A DNA stretch of 64,000 nucleotides from Bog-473 sp963755495 (GTDB lineage Bacteria; Actinomycetota; Acidimicrobiia; Acidimicrobiales; RAAP-2), in contig CAVWJS010000003.1 in the NCBI GenBank assembly GCA_963755495.1, positions 62,001-126,000 of the forward strand, in the 5' to 3' direction. The notes under the pieces are model-generated. The model made no database searches. It had not been told where the DNA came from and saw only the letters and a program-made list of their open reading frames with translations. Positions 42,430 to 51,685 of the stretch are shown in pieces. The translations under genes and the position numbers were made by a program. The stretch's first letter is position 1; every line of letters begins with the position of its first letter.

Positions 42430-44823
42430 TTGCTGATGGTGGCGGGAAGCGGCGCAAAGGCCGCGGCATTTTGGGCGCGGCGAGACATTCGGAGGCGCTG
42501 GCGGTCACTCGTCCTTCTTGGGGTCTTGATCGGCCTCACGGTCGGATTCGCACTTTCGGCATGGGCGGGCGCCCGTCGGACGGACACTGCGCTCGAACGC
42601 CTGCGCGTGCAGACCAACGCAGCCGATGCCATCGCCTTCCCCAGCCAAGTCGGCGTGGCTCATCCGCACTGGGATCGCCTCAGGGCCCGTCCCGAGGTGA
42701 AAACGGTGGCCGTCTGGGACCTCTTGTTCGGCATCTATAACGGCCATGAGCCCGCCGTCATCTTCGGTTCGGCTGACGGCACGTACCTGGGCAAGGTTGA
42801 CAGGCCCGTCGTGGTGAAGGGAAGGATGTTCAATCCTCACTCGCCCAACGAGGTGGTGGTCGACGAGAACAACGGCAATCAGGTTCCGCCAGTTGGGGGC
42901 ACCTTCACGTACCGGTTCTACAACTCGAAGCAGGTCGACGAAACCGGTGCGCCCCTTGGGCCCACGGTCACGATGCACGTCGTGGGGGTGGTAAAAGAGG
43001 TGCCGCAGTTCGTCTTCGTGTCAGACGGACAGGTACTGGTGTCACCTGGCTTCATGGCCCGTTACGGATCCCGCATAAGCGTGGCCGAGAATGCCGACAT
43101 CGTGCTCCGGCACGGGGAAGCCGATATGGGAAAGTTGCGACACGACGTGAACTCGCTCGTCGCCCGCGGGGCGCCGGTGCTCGATGCCCATGCGACGGCA
43201 CGACGGGTGAATACGACGTTGGACGTCGAGACGACCGCGTTGCTGCTCCTCGCTGCCGCCATCCTCCTCGGTGGCGGCATTCTGGTAGCCCAAGTCTTGG
43301 GGCGCTCCGCCTCGACGATCGCCGACGACGCGGGGACCTTGCGCGCCTTGGGCATGTCCCGAGACCACCTCGGATTGGCCACCGGTCTCTCCCACCTCAT
43401 CCCGGCCGTGATCGCGGCACCAGTCGCCTTCGGGGTGGCCCTCGTGGCCTCGGCTCGTTTTCCGGTTGGACTCGGCCGGCTTATCGACCCCGACGTGGGC
43501 TACCACGTGGATTGGACCATCATCGGGCCGGGCATGTCACTCGTCGTCGTGCTGGTGCTCCTCGCATCGGTACTCATCGGGCGAGGTTCTCGCGATGGAC
43601 GCCTGCGGCGACTCGGCCCGGCAAAGTCACCCGAAGCCATACGTCGATTGGCGCCGGTCGCCATCGGCTTGGGGACCACGATGGCCTTTGAGACCGGCCG
43701 AGGCCGACGTCGCATACCCGTGGTCCCGGCTCTGTTGGCCGCGGTGGTGGCGGTCACGGGAGTTGTAGCCAGCCTCACCATTGACCGCGGCATCACCAAC
43801 GCGTTGCATCATCCCGAACTCGCCGGCGTCACCTGGGACGCCAGCGTGACACCCGCCAATCGTGCGCAGACCGGGCGCAATATCTCGCTCGATCTGGCGC
43901 GCCGCGTGACGGACGCAAAAGGCGTTCGGGCCACCGCCGTCGTCGACCGCGATGTAATCAATGTGGGAAGTGTCGGAGTACCTGTATTCTCGGTGCGTCC
44001 CATCGCCGGAGCGTCCACCACGCCCATCACATTCACCTTGATCTCCGGACGCGCCCCGAGGGGGCGAGGTGAAGCGGCCATCGGCCCGGCCACCGCCAAG
44101 GACCTCCACGTTGGCATCGGCGACACCGTCTCGGTGGGTACGTCACACACGCGGGTCAAGATCGTGGGCGAGGCACTCTTCCCTAGCGATGTGCACTCCG
44201 AATTCGACGAAGGCCTCTGGTTGGCACCCGGACAGTTCGATGCCCTCGTCCCGACGATCGGCCCAGCGGGGTCTATCACCGACGGACGAGCGGTGGCGGT
44301 GCGGTTCGCACCGGGCACCTCCTCGAACAACGGGATTGAACATCTACAATCCGAACTGGGGCCACTTGCCACTGACATCGAGCCTTCGAATGTCCCCGAC
44401 GAGTTGGAAAATCTGCGGAATGTGCACACCCTGCCCGAGGTGCTGGCCGCGTTCCTCGGGTTGATTGCGATCACCGCCTTGGGCTCGGTTCTCTTGAGCT
44501 GTGCCCGCCGTCGAAGTCTTGAGTTCGCCGTGCTGCGCGCCCTCGGCATGACCCGGGGCAATATCCGGACGGTCCTCAGTTCGCAGGGTACGGCAATTGG
44601 CCTCTTCGGGCTCGTGGTCGGAATCCCACTCGGAAGTGCGGTGGGACGCTTGGGCTGGCGAGCCATCGCGGAACGGGTTCCTCTCTCGGAGATCCCGCCG
44701 CTGGCCTTGGTCGCGGCCCTGATCCTCATTCCGGCGACCGTTATTGCCGCGAACGTATTGGCACTGTGGCCGGGACGCGTCGCGCTTTCGCACCTTCCGG
44801 CGGAAGAATTACGGGCCGAGTGA
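42430..44823 (+). CDS. FtsX/MacB-type ABC permease, about 797 aa
   Basis: Third large permease. It begins near ARRDIRRRWRSLVLLGVLIG and LTVGFALSAWAGARRTDTAL (first helix); the outer domain is followed by LLLLAAAILLGGGILVAQVL and the coupling segment IADDAGTLRALGMSRDHLGL. The C-terminal unit has ALGSVLLSCARRRSLEFAVL and RALGMTRGNIRTVLSSQG. The start is unclear: TTG at 42430 or ATG at 42436; the only AGGAG lies about 20 bases upstream. Its end overlaps the convergent HTH gene by 15 bases. As with the other two, no ATPase gene is next to it, so it may share one encoded elsewhere. Confidence 0.87.
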   Translation: MLMVAGSGAKAAAFWARRDIRRRWRSLVLLGVLIGLTVGFALSAWAGARRTDTALERLRVQTNAADAIAFPSQVGVAHPHWDRLRARPEVKTVAVWDLLFGIYNGHEPAVIFGSADGTYLGKVDRPVVVKGRMFNPHSPNEVVVDENNGNQVPPVGGTFTYRFYNSKQVDETGAPLGPTVTMHVVGVVKEVPQFVFVSDGQVLVSPGFMARYGSRISVAENADIVLRHGEADMGKLRHDVNSLVARGAPVLDAHATARRVNTTLDVETTALLLLAAAILLGGGILVAQVLGRSASTIADDAGTLRALGMSRDHLGLATGLSHLIPAVIAAPVAFGVALVASARFPVGLGRLIDPDVGYHVDWTIIGPGMSLVVVLVLLASVLIGRGSRDGRLRRLGPAKSPEAIRRLAPVAIGLGTTMAFETGRGRRRIPVVPALLAAVVAVTGVVASLTIDRGITNALHHPELAGVTWDASVTPANRAQTGRNISLDLARRVTDAKGVRATAVVDRDVINVGSVGVPVFSVRPIAGASTTPITFTLISGRAPRGRGEAAIGPATAKDLHVGIGDTVSVGTSHTRVKIVGEALFPSDVHSEFDEGLWLAPGQFDALVPTIGPAGSITDGRAVAVRFAPGTSSNNGIEHLQSELGPLATDIEPSNVPDELENLRNVHTLPEVLAAFLGLIAITALGSVLLSCARRRSLEFAVLRALGMTRGNIRTVLSSQGTAIGLFGLVVGIPLGSAVGRLGWRAIAERVPLSEIPPLALVAALILIPATVIAANVLALWPGRVALSHLPAEELRAE

Positions 44824-44997
44824 AGGGCCTCTCGACCTCGTGGCCGGTTGGCCCTGGTGAAGCCGCCGATAGCGGGTGGAGCCACCAACTTTGACCATCG
44901 GTAGCTCGCCCCGAAAGACGAGGCGTTCGACGGTCGCTCGGGACACGCCGAGGTACTCCGCTGCGGCGCCAATGGAGAGTAGGCGCTGACGCCTCAC
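44809..44997 (-). CDS. Excisionase/MerR-like HTH DNA-binding protein
   Basis: 62 aa from a GTG at 44997 (RRQRLLSIGAAAEYLGVSRA). The helix-turn-helix of the excisionase family (HTH_17) is clear: IGAAAEYLGVSRATVERLVF, RGELPMVKVGGSTRYR. The usual C-terminal segment (about 15 residues, E-D-L-D-x-F-I type) is replaced by an unrelated Arg-rich tail, so the end may be frameshifted or rebuilt where it overlaps the FtsX gene. Such proteins serve as phage excisionases or as small regulators of plasmid and metabolic genes. No integrase is nearby, so it may be a leftover of a mobile element. Confidence 0.6.
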   Translation of the reverse strand: MRRQRLLSIGAAAEYLGVSRATVERLVFRGELPMVKVGGSTRYRRLHQGQPATRSRGPSLGP

Positions 44998-45441
44998 TTC
45001 ACCTGCTTCACAGAGTCTTCCGTCTAAATGGGCCGATCTATTTCCGCCAAGGTCTGGCGAACTCCGTCCCGCTGAATTGCCATTACCAGACCACCCTCGT
45101 TCACGAGTCGCACGCCACTCATGTGGATCACTCGCAGCCTCTTGGTATAGGGCCTGCCCCACCGCCTCAATCGCGCCACTATCAACCCGTACCAGTGCCC
45201 CATGCACGGTCCGCTGACTAGCGCTTGGTGCGACTGCGCAATCCAAATCGCGGCGGGCCCCAAGCATGGAATTTCTCTGCATCTCCAACCGACTACTCAA
45301 GGAACCCTGGCCGCCCATCGGAGCGGGGCGGAGGCGCCGGCCCTGGCGGAACCGAGCGATGTGACCGTTTCGAGGTTGCAGCTGCTGCGAGCGAATCAGC
45401 CTCCTCCGCTCGCCGAAGCGATCTGACAACGGGTTCCGGAG
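44998..45441. other. No gene recognised
   Basis: About 440 bases. The minus strand is open for much of it, but the translation has no known domain. Confidence 0.45.
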
Positions 45442-45699
45442 CTACGAGTCTCTCACCAACGCTGAGAATTTCATCCGGCGGCGGGGCCCTACCAAGTACA
45501 GAATGGCAACGACCGCACCAACGATTCCGAAGAGCAACCAGCCGATGACCGAACCGATGATCCATGCAGCTTTTCGCCGAGGTGGCAAGTCACTAGAGGG
45601 ACGCCTGGCTACGTCGACGACGGCCCACATCACCAAAATGAATGATGCGGCGTAAAGCAAGACGGTCGGAAAACTCGGGCTGATGAGCGCTGTATTCAT
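45442..45699 (-). CDS. Small two-helix membrane protein, PLDc_N-like
   Basis: 85 aa. Two helices (VLLYAASFILVMWAVVDVAR and IGSVIGWLLFGIVGAVVAIL) around a basic loop, ending YLVGPRRR. It is a clear paralogue of the protein at 4485-4712, with the same DVARRP and YL-GPRRR elements. TTGGAGGAACC supplies a good ribosome site before the ATG at 45699. A half-site of the CGAAGTGAACTTCG motif lies 22 bases upstream. Function unknown; a role in envelope stress is only a guess. Confidence 0.75.
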   Translation of the reverse strand: MNTALISPSFPTVLLYAASFILVMWAVVDVARRPSSDLPPRRKAAWIIGSVIGWLLFGIVGAVVAILYLVGPRRRMKFSALVRDS

Positions 45700-45720
45700 G
45701 GTTCCTCCAATTACGTTGCG

Positions 45721-45732
45721 GTACGAAGTTCA
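45721..45732. promoter_or_regulatory. Half-site of the CGAAGTGAACTTCG motif
   Basis: GTACGAAGTTCA (minus strand TGAACTTCGTAC) upstream of the PLDc_N-like gene; it shares TGAACTTCGT with the copy at 5363-5376. Confidence 0.3.
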
Positions 45733-45775
45733 ACCTGCACTGATTGCAACCGCCGAAATGACCTCAGCTCGGTAG

Positions 45776-46491
45776 TCATTGTGGTGATGTGTTCTCAGGC
45801 ATCTGGGATTCGCCGTGCTCCAATTTGAACACGAGCCCAAGACCGGTGGCGGTGTGCAAGTAACGGGGATGGGCGGGATCGGGTTCAAGTTTCTGGCGGA
45901 CCCTGTTGACGAACACCCGTAGGTAGTGCGGGCTGATGGAGCCCCCGTGGCTCCCCAGATCTCCTCAAGAATCTGCTCGCGCGAGACAACGTGACCCGGG
46001 TGGCGAAGGAGAATCTCGACCATTCGAAATTCGACGCCAGTGAGATAGATCTCAGAACCGTCGGAGTGAAAGGCTCTCCGTGCCGCAATGTCAATAGTGA
46101 AATCCTCGGTCACGATGGCGGCGGCTGGTACTTCCACTCTGCGCACCCGACGAAGCGCAGCTCGCATCCGAGCCAAAAGCACCTCTACGACAAACGGCTT
46201 GGAGATGTAGTCGTCGGCGCCGGCGTCGAGTGCAGACACTAGATTCACGTCGCCCTCACCCTCTGAGACCACGATGATCGGCAACTCGGTCCGGGCTCTC
46301 AGCTCTCCCATCAGCTGTCCGATATCAAGTTGAGCAGGATCGACGAGCACCGCATCGGTTCGGTGAGTCCGCACATGTGTGATGGCCTGTTCGACAGTGT
46401 GCGCGGTCGAAACTTCGTATCCCCCGTAGCGCAGTGCGGCCGCTTCGATTCGTCGCGAGCCTTGATCGAGATCCAGCAGCACGACGTTCAT
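45776..46491 (-). pseudogene. OmpR/KdpE-type response regulator, one frameshift
   Basis: Two-domain response regulator of 238 aa when one lost base is restored. Receiver (about 1-115): MNVVLLDLDQG at the start, phospho-acceptor Asp in DAVLVDPAQ, DAGADDYISKPF with the Lys. Winged helix (about 130-228): YLTGVEFRMVEILLRHPGHV and VSREQILEEIWG, and then in a second frame SISPHYLRVFVNRVRQKLEP and YLHTATGLGLVFKLEHGE. The loss of one base in the TGGGG run near 45965 breaks the frame in the recognition-helix region. The start overlaps the stop of the OB-fold gene by one base, so it belongs to the kdp operon and is most likely its KdpE-like activator. No histidine kinase gene follows. Confidence 0.83.
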
Positions 46492-46781
46492 CACTGGGTC
46501 TCCACGGGTTTGCCCAAGATCACGAACTCGTAGAGCGGATTGAGCATGATCAGGGTGCCACCTTCCATCCACGGCGTTCCTTCGACACGCAGACGACACC
46601 CAGGAACCATGCCTGGAATCTCGGCTCGGCCCATGAAGCGGAGGGTGATCGTGCCTGTCCCGTCACACAACTCGACATTGAACCGTACCCAGGGACGAAC
46701 ATGGGCCGCGACCGCGACGACTTGTCCCGCCAGCATGGTGCGTCTGCGGGGCACCACCGCCGAGATGGCGGTGGTGCTCAT
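46491..46781 (-). CDS. OB-fold protein encoded in the kdp operon
   Basis: 96-aa single OB-fold (nucleic-acid-binding or oligomer-binding beta barrel): LAGQVVAVAAHVRPWVRFNV, ELCDGTGTITLRFMGRAEIP, GMVPGCRLRVEGTPWMEGGT, MLNPLYEFVIL. Its start overlaps the kdpC stop (ATGA) and its stop shares a base with the response regulator start, so it is translated as part of the kdp operon. A paralogue lies at 63281-63565, again directly coupled to a kdpC end. OB-folds of this kind resemble those of RecG and tRNA-binding proteins, but no role in Kdp is known to me. It could be a regulator or assembly factor (inference). Confidence 0.8.
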   Translation of the reverse strand: MSTTAISAVVPRRRTMLAGQVVAVAAHVRPWVRFNVELCDGTGTITLRFMGRAEIPGMVPGCRLRVEGTPWMEGGTLIMLNPLYEFVILGKPVETQ

Positions 46782-47416
46782 TTTTCCAGCTTGGCCAGCG
46801 CCTCATTGAGCTGGAGCACGTCGATGTACGAGGAGCCCAGGAAGCCGAGCTCGGCACCTTGCGTCTCCTGGTTGATCAGGTGCGTGAGCACCGAGGCGGA
46901 GAGCCCGGTGGCCTTGGACACCATCGGGATCTGGACCAGGGCGTCCTGCTGGCTGATGTCGGGGTCGAGGCCGCTACCCGAGGTGGTGACGAGGTCGGGT
47001 GTCGGGTCGACACCGCGCGCGTGCCAGTAGGCCACGAGCATCTTGGTGTACGCCAACAGTTCTGCCGAGCGCGGCCCCAGGTTGGTGGCCCCTGATCCTC
47101 CGGCGGCGCCGTTGGCCACCAGGGGGTCATCGCCGGGGTGCCCGACCGGACTCGGTGTCTTCTTGTTGGTGTCCGCGTAAGGCCCAAGATCGTCGGGGCG
47201 ACCCTGGAAGACGCAGCTGCCGAGGGGGTGCCCCGGGCACTTCGTGTCCGACCAGTTCTGGCCGATGAGTGTCGATCCGTTGGCGGTGATCGACCCGTCG
47301 GCCTGGTGCTTGAAGAGAAGCTGGGAGACGCCGGTGCCGGCGTAGGCGTACACGAACCCGAAGAAGACCGTGACGATAATGACCAGGATGACCGATCGGC
47401 GGAGGTGGGCGAGCAT
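46778..47416 (-). CDS. kdpC: Potassium-transporting ATPase subunit C
   Basis: 212-aa KdpC, the single-span subunit that stabilises the KdpFABC complex. The N-terminal helix SVILVIIVTVFFGFVYAYAG is followed by a periplasmic domain with NGSTLIGQNWSD (the S-x-L-I-G-Q motif), VFQGRPDDLGPYA, SGATNLGPRSAEL (S-G-(G/A)-S-N-x-G-P) and the C-terminal GLDPDISQQDALVQIPMVSK followed by ATGLS, HLINQETQGAELGFLG and YIDVLQLNEALAKL. The frame is intact, unlike kdpA and kdpB. GGAGACC precedes the ATG, 13 bases after the mended kdpB stop. Confidence 0.95.
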   Translation of the reverse strand: MLAHLRRSVILVIIVTVFFGFVYAYAGTGVSQLLFKHQADGSITANGSTLIGQNWSDTKCPGHPLGSCVFQGRPDDLGPYADTNKKTPSPVGHPGDDPLVANGAAGGSGATNLGPRSAELLAYTKMLVAYWHARGVDPTPDLVTTSGSGLDPDISQQDALVQIPMVSKATGLSASVLTHLINQETQGAELGFLGSSYIDVLQLNEALAKLEK

Positions 47417-47429
47417 CAGAGGGTCTCCA

Positions 47430-49503
47430 TCAGTAGGCGTGCAGCGCGACGAGGATGAGATCGATGAGCTTGATGAAGATGAAGGGGACGATGACCCCGC
47501 CCACGCCGTAGATCCAGACGTTGCGGCGCAAAATGGCCGCAGAGCCGGCGGCGCGGAACTTGACTCCCCGCAGGGCCAGCGGGATCAGCGCCACGATCAC
47601 CAGGGCATTGAAGATGACGGCCGACAGCACCGCGCTCTGGGGGTTGTGCAGGTGCATGATGTTCAAGGGCCCTGAGCTGGGGGTAGGTCACCACGAAGAG
47701 GGCGGGGATGATGGCGAAGTACTTGGCCACGTCGTTGGCGATGGAGAAGGTGGTGAGCGAGCCCCGGGTGATGAGGAGCTGCTTGCCGATCTCGACCACG
47801 TCGATCAGCTTGGTCGGGTTGGAGTCGAGGTCGACCATGTTGCCGGCTTCCTTGGCCGCCGTGGTCCCCGTGTTCATGGCCACTCCGACGTCGGCCTGGG
47901 CCAGGGCGGGGGCGTCGTTGGTCCCGTCGCCGGTCATGGCGACCAGCTTCCCGCCCTCCTGCTCGGACCGGATGAGGGCCAGCTTGGCCTCGGGCGTGGC
48001 CTCGGCCAGGAAGTCGTCGACGCCGGCCTCCTTGGCGATGGCCGCCGCGGTGAGGGGGTTGTCACCGGTGATCATCACGGTGCGGATGCCCATCGAGCGC
48101 ATCTCGGCGAACTTCTCCTTGATCCCCTGCTTGACCACGTCCTTGAGCTCGATGACCCCGAGGATCTCCGGGCCATCGGCCACGACCAGTGGCGTGGACC
48201 CCGCACGCGAGATCCGCTCGACGATGTCGTCGAGACCGGCGGGCACGGTGCCCCCCTGCTCGGCGACCCACTGCTTCACCGACTCGGCGGCCCCCTTGCG
48301 GATCTGGCGACCCTCGAAGTCGAGCCCGGACATCCGGGTCGTGGCCGAGAACGGCACGAAGACGTGCGGCCACCTTCGAGATGGCGCTCCCGGATGTCGA
48401 AGCGCTCCTTGGCCAGCACGACGATGGAACGGCCCTCGGGCGTCTCGTCGGCCAGCGAGGCCAGCTGGGCTGCGTCGGCGACCTCCCGTTCGGAGTGGCC
48501 ACCGGCCGGATAGAACTCGGACGCCATCCGGTTGCCCATGGTGATCGTGCCGGTCTTGTCCAGCAGCAGCGTCTGCACGTCGCCGGCTGCTTCGACCGCC
48601 CGGCCGCTCATGGCGAGGACGTTCTTCTGGACCAGCCGGTCCATGCCGGCGATCCCGATGGCCGAGAGCAGGGCCCCGATGGTGGTCGGGATCAGGCACA
48701 CCAGCGAGCGAGACCAGGACCACCACCGAGACCGTCGCCCCCGAGTAGTGACCGAACGTCTGGAGGGAGACGACCACCGGGATGAAGATGATGGTGAGCA
48801 CGGCCAACAGGATCGTCAGCGCGATCTCATTGGGGGTCTTCTGCCGGTTGGCCCCCTCGACCAAGGTGATCATGCGGTCGAGGAAGGTGTGGCCGCGCTC
48901 AGCCGTGATGCGGACCACGATCCGGTCGGACAGGACCTTGGTGCCGCCGGTGACGGCCGAGCGGTCGCCTCCCGACTCGCGGATGACCGGGGCCGACTCG
49001 CCGGTGATCGCCGATTCGTCGACCGAGGCGATGCCCTCGACGATCTCACCGTCGGAGGGGATGAGGTCGTTGGCCTCGCAGACGACGAGGTCACCCATGG
49101 CCAGCTCGGCCGCCGGCACCAGTTCCTCTGTCCCGTCGGCCTTCAGGCGCCGGGCCTCGGTCTCCGAGCGCATCTTGCGCAGCGTTTCGGCCTGTGCCTT
49201 GCCCCGCCCTTCGGCCATGGCTTCGGCGAAGTTGGCGAAGATGACCGTCAAAAAGAGCCAGATGGTGATGAACCAGGTGAATTTCCCGGGATGGGCGATG
49301 GCCTCGATCAAGGTGATGATCGAGCCCACGAGCACCACGAACATGACGGGATTGCGGATCTGGACCGCCGGGTTCAGCTTGGTGATCGAATCGATCGAGG
49401 CTTGGCGGAGGATCTCGCGGTCGAAGAGGCTGCGGGCCTCGGCCACGCCATGGGCAGTGGTCCCTGACCCAGGTTGGCCCGGTTGGGTGGTCGTCATGGT
49501 CAT
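47430..49503 (-). pseudogene. kdpB: Potassium-transporting ATPase subunit B, three frameshifts
   Basis: P-type ATPase subunit that hydrolyses ATP to drive K+ uptake. The DNA encodes the whole protein (about 690 aa) but in alternating frames. Frame 1: FDREILRQASIDSITKLNPA, SVDESAITGESAPVIRESGG and the membrane part to VVVLVSLA. Frame 2 (about 48705-48375): CLIPTTIGALLSAIGIAGMD and the phosphorylation motif LLDKTGTITMGNRMASEF. Frame 1 again: MSGLDFEGRQIRKGAAESVK, MITGDNPLTAAAIAKEAGVD, VAMTGDGTNDAPALAQADVG. From about 47668, frame 2: NIMHLHNPQSAVLSAVIFNA to the C-terminus ILVALHAY. So an extra base near 48705, a lost base near 48375 and an extra base near 47668. One frame stays open for 695 codons, but that product lacks DKTGT and cannot work. 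Probably sequencing errors in a functional gene. Confidence 0.9.
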
Positions 49504-51195
49504 TAGAAGAACTTTCCGTGAGAGAGCTGCTCGACGATGGGGCCGAGCGATACGGCGGGGAAGAAGGTGAGGCCACCGATGATGATGATCACACCGATGG
49601 TGAGGCCGACGAACATGGCGTTGTCGGTGCGGAAGGTGCCCAGCGAGGCCGGGACCACGTTCTTGGCCGCCAGCACACCACCGAGGGCCAGGGCCGGGAT
49701 CATGATGCCGAACCGGCCGATCAGCATGTCGATGGCGCCGATGACGTTGTAGAAGGTGGTGTTGCCGGTCAGGCCGGCCATGGCCGAGCCGTTGTTGTTG
49801 GCTTGAGAGGTGAGCCCGTAGAGGATCTCGCTGAACCCGTGCGGCCCGGCGTTGAGCGGACCGGCCCGCCCGGCGTGGATCGACACGGCAATGGCGGTGA
49901 GGACGAGCACGATGAGCGGCATGACCAGGGCCCCGAGCCCCGCGAGTTTGATCTCCTTGGCCTGGATCTTCTTCCCCAGGTACTCCGGCGTTCGCCCGAT
50001 CATCAGGCCCCCGATGAACACGGCGATGATGGCGTAGATGAGGATGGTGTAGAGACCGCTGCCGGTACCTCCCGGAGTCACCTCACCGAGCATCATGCCC
50101 GTCATCGGGCCGAAGCCGCCCATCGGGTTGTACGAATCGGTTGCACTGTCGACGGCACCATCGGAGGTCTGAGTCATAGACACGTTGAACAGGGCGCTGC
50201 TGGTGTCGCCGAAGCGCACCTCCTTGCCCTCGGTGTTGCCGGTGGCGGTCTGGGTCACGCCTGCGGCCGCGACCGCCGGGTTGCCCTGGTGCTCGGCAAT
50301 AGCTGGTGAAGGTCACCCATGATGCGAAAATGATCACCATGGCCGCCAGCAGAGCGGCGCCGTGGCGGATACTCCCCACCATCTTGCCGAAGGTGTAGGT
50401 GAGCGCGAACGGGATGGACAGGGTGAGCCAGATGTAGAGCAGGTTGGTGAACGCTGTTGGGTTCTCAAAGGGGTGGGCCAGATCGACGTTGAAGAACCCG
50501 CCGCCGTTGGTTCCCAGCTGCATGATGGAGCCCATAAATCCCGCCGGGCCACGGGCGATGGTCTGAGTGACGCCGTTCAAAGAGTCGTGGATGGTCACGG
50601 TTCCAGCCAGGGTCTGCACCGCGCCCTGGCCGACGATCACGATGCCGGCGACGAAGGCGATCGGGAGGAGGATGTAGAGCAGGCAACGGGTGATATCCAC
50701 CCAGAAGTTGCCGATGGTGGGAGAGTTCCGGCGAGCGAAGCCCCGCGTCATGGCGATGGCCACGGCGATCCCGACGGCCGCGCTCACGAACTGCTGCACC
50801 GTGAGCACGCCGATCTGGGAGAAGTACGACATGGTCGTCTCGCCGCCGTAGTTCTGCCAGTTCGTGTTGGTCAAAAACGAGGCAGCGGTGTTGAAGCTGA
50901 GCGCCGGGGAGACGGCCCCCAGATGCTGAGGGTTGAGGGGAAGCGACCCTTGAATCCTCATCAGCAGATAGCCGACGCCGAGGAACACCGAGGAGAAGAT
51001 CACCAATGAGCCGGCGTAGCGCTTCCAGGTCTGCTCATGCTCGGGGCTGGTCCCCAGCGCCCGGTAGACCGGGCGCTCAGCCCAGGCCAGGTAGTGCACC
51101 CGGCCGTCGAAGACGGCCGCCATGTACGATCCGAGATAGCGCCAGGTCAGGCCGAGGGCAATGACCAGGACGATGATGGTCCAGGTGAAGCCCAT
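49503..51195 (-). pseudogene. kdpA: Potassium-transporting ATPase subunit A, one frameshift
   Basis: The K+-translocating, ten-helix subunit. The first 300 residues (to FASWVTFTSYC) are in one frame: YLAWAERPVYRALGTSPEHE, SFNTAASFLTNTNWQNYGGE (selectivity-filter loop), QLGTNGGGFFNVDLAHPFEN. The rest is in the next frame: EGKEVRFGDTSSALFNVSMT, MTGMMLGEVTPGGTGSGLYT, TSQANNNGSAMAGLTGNTTF and TFFPAVSLGPIVEQLSHGKF. One extra C near 50298 explains the break; the 1693-base span fits a 563-residue protein with +1 base. The stop (TAATG) overlaps the kdpB start, and kdpF precedes. Confidence 0.92.
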
Positions 51196-51196
51196 A

Positions 51197-51286
51197 TCAG
51201 AACTTCTCGGGCTTGAACATGGCGAAACCCAGATAGAAGAACATCACGATCGATATGGCGAGAAGGACGCCCTGGACCCAGGTCAT
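51197..51286 (-). CDS. kdpF: Potassium-transporting ATPase subunit F
   Basis: 29-residue one-helix peptide, MTWVQGVLLAISIVMFFYLG then FAMFKPEKF. The ending (Y-L-x-x-A-M-x-x-P-E-x-F) is diagnostic of KdpF, which stabilises the KdpABC complex. It ends one base before the kdpA ATG and its start overlaps the stop of another 27-residue frame (ATGA). Confidence 0.9.
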   Translation of the reverse strand: MTWVQGVLLAISIVMFFYLGFAMFKPEKF

Positions 51287-51366
51287 ACCCGGTCCAGAGC
51301 CCAGATGAGGCCGAGCATCACCACGATGAAGCCCACGATGCCGAGAACGGCGAGGAAGTCAGCCAT
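51283..51366 (-). CDS. 27-aa membrane peptide preceding kdpF
   Basis: MADFLAVLGIVGFIVVMLGL then IWALDRV: a single hydrophobic helix with an acidic start and basic end. The stop overlaps the kdpF start (ATGA), so it is translationally coupled and is the first gene of the kdp operon. Similar tiny ORFs before kdpF are found in other actinobacteria, in my recollection. There is no ribosome site before its ATG, so the operon may be read from a leaderless transcript starting near 51370. It may be an extra small subunit or a regulatory peptide. Confidence 0.6.
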   Translation of the reverse strand: MADFLAVLGIVGFIVVMLGLIWALDRV

Positions 51367-51685
51367 GGAGTCAAGTGTGCACGATGCCTCATTTAACCGA
51401 TATCAATTGACGGGCCATTCGCATCAAAAAGTTGTGAACGATGGTGTTTCGGTGCTCACCGTTCCGCTGACTGACTGTCTCCTTTTTGTATCCACCCTGT
51501 CCCACTTGCACATCCGCGGTAAACGTCGGGAGCAACTACGGTGAAGCGACGCACCACAATAGGTGCTGACATGGCTACGGGAACCGGACCTCGATAGTCG
51601 TTCGATTAGAGGTCACAGTGTTGACACGACTGTCGTGCGCGGCCAAGGCGAGAACGGTTGACGGAGCAAGGAGCCGAGTCAATGG
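51367..51685. other. kdp promoter region
   Basis: About 320 bases between the kdp operon start and the stop of the exported protein gene. It should hold the kdp promoter; no clear KdpE site or gene was recognised. Confidence 0.45.

Noticed and set aside
43809..44972. Minus-strand frame of 387 codons opposite the third FtsX gene
   Set aside because: Ser/Pro/Arg-rich shadow; the opposite frame encodes a clear permease.
45024..45263. Minus-strand frame of 79 codons upstream of the excisionase-like gene
   Set aside because: No family likeness and weak start; insufficient support.
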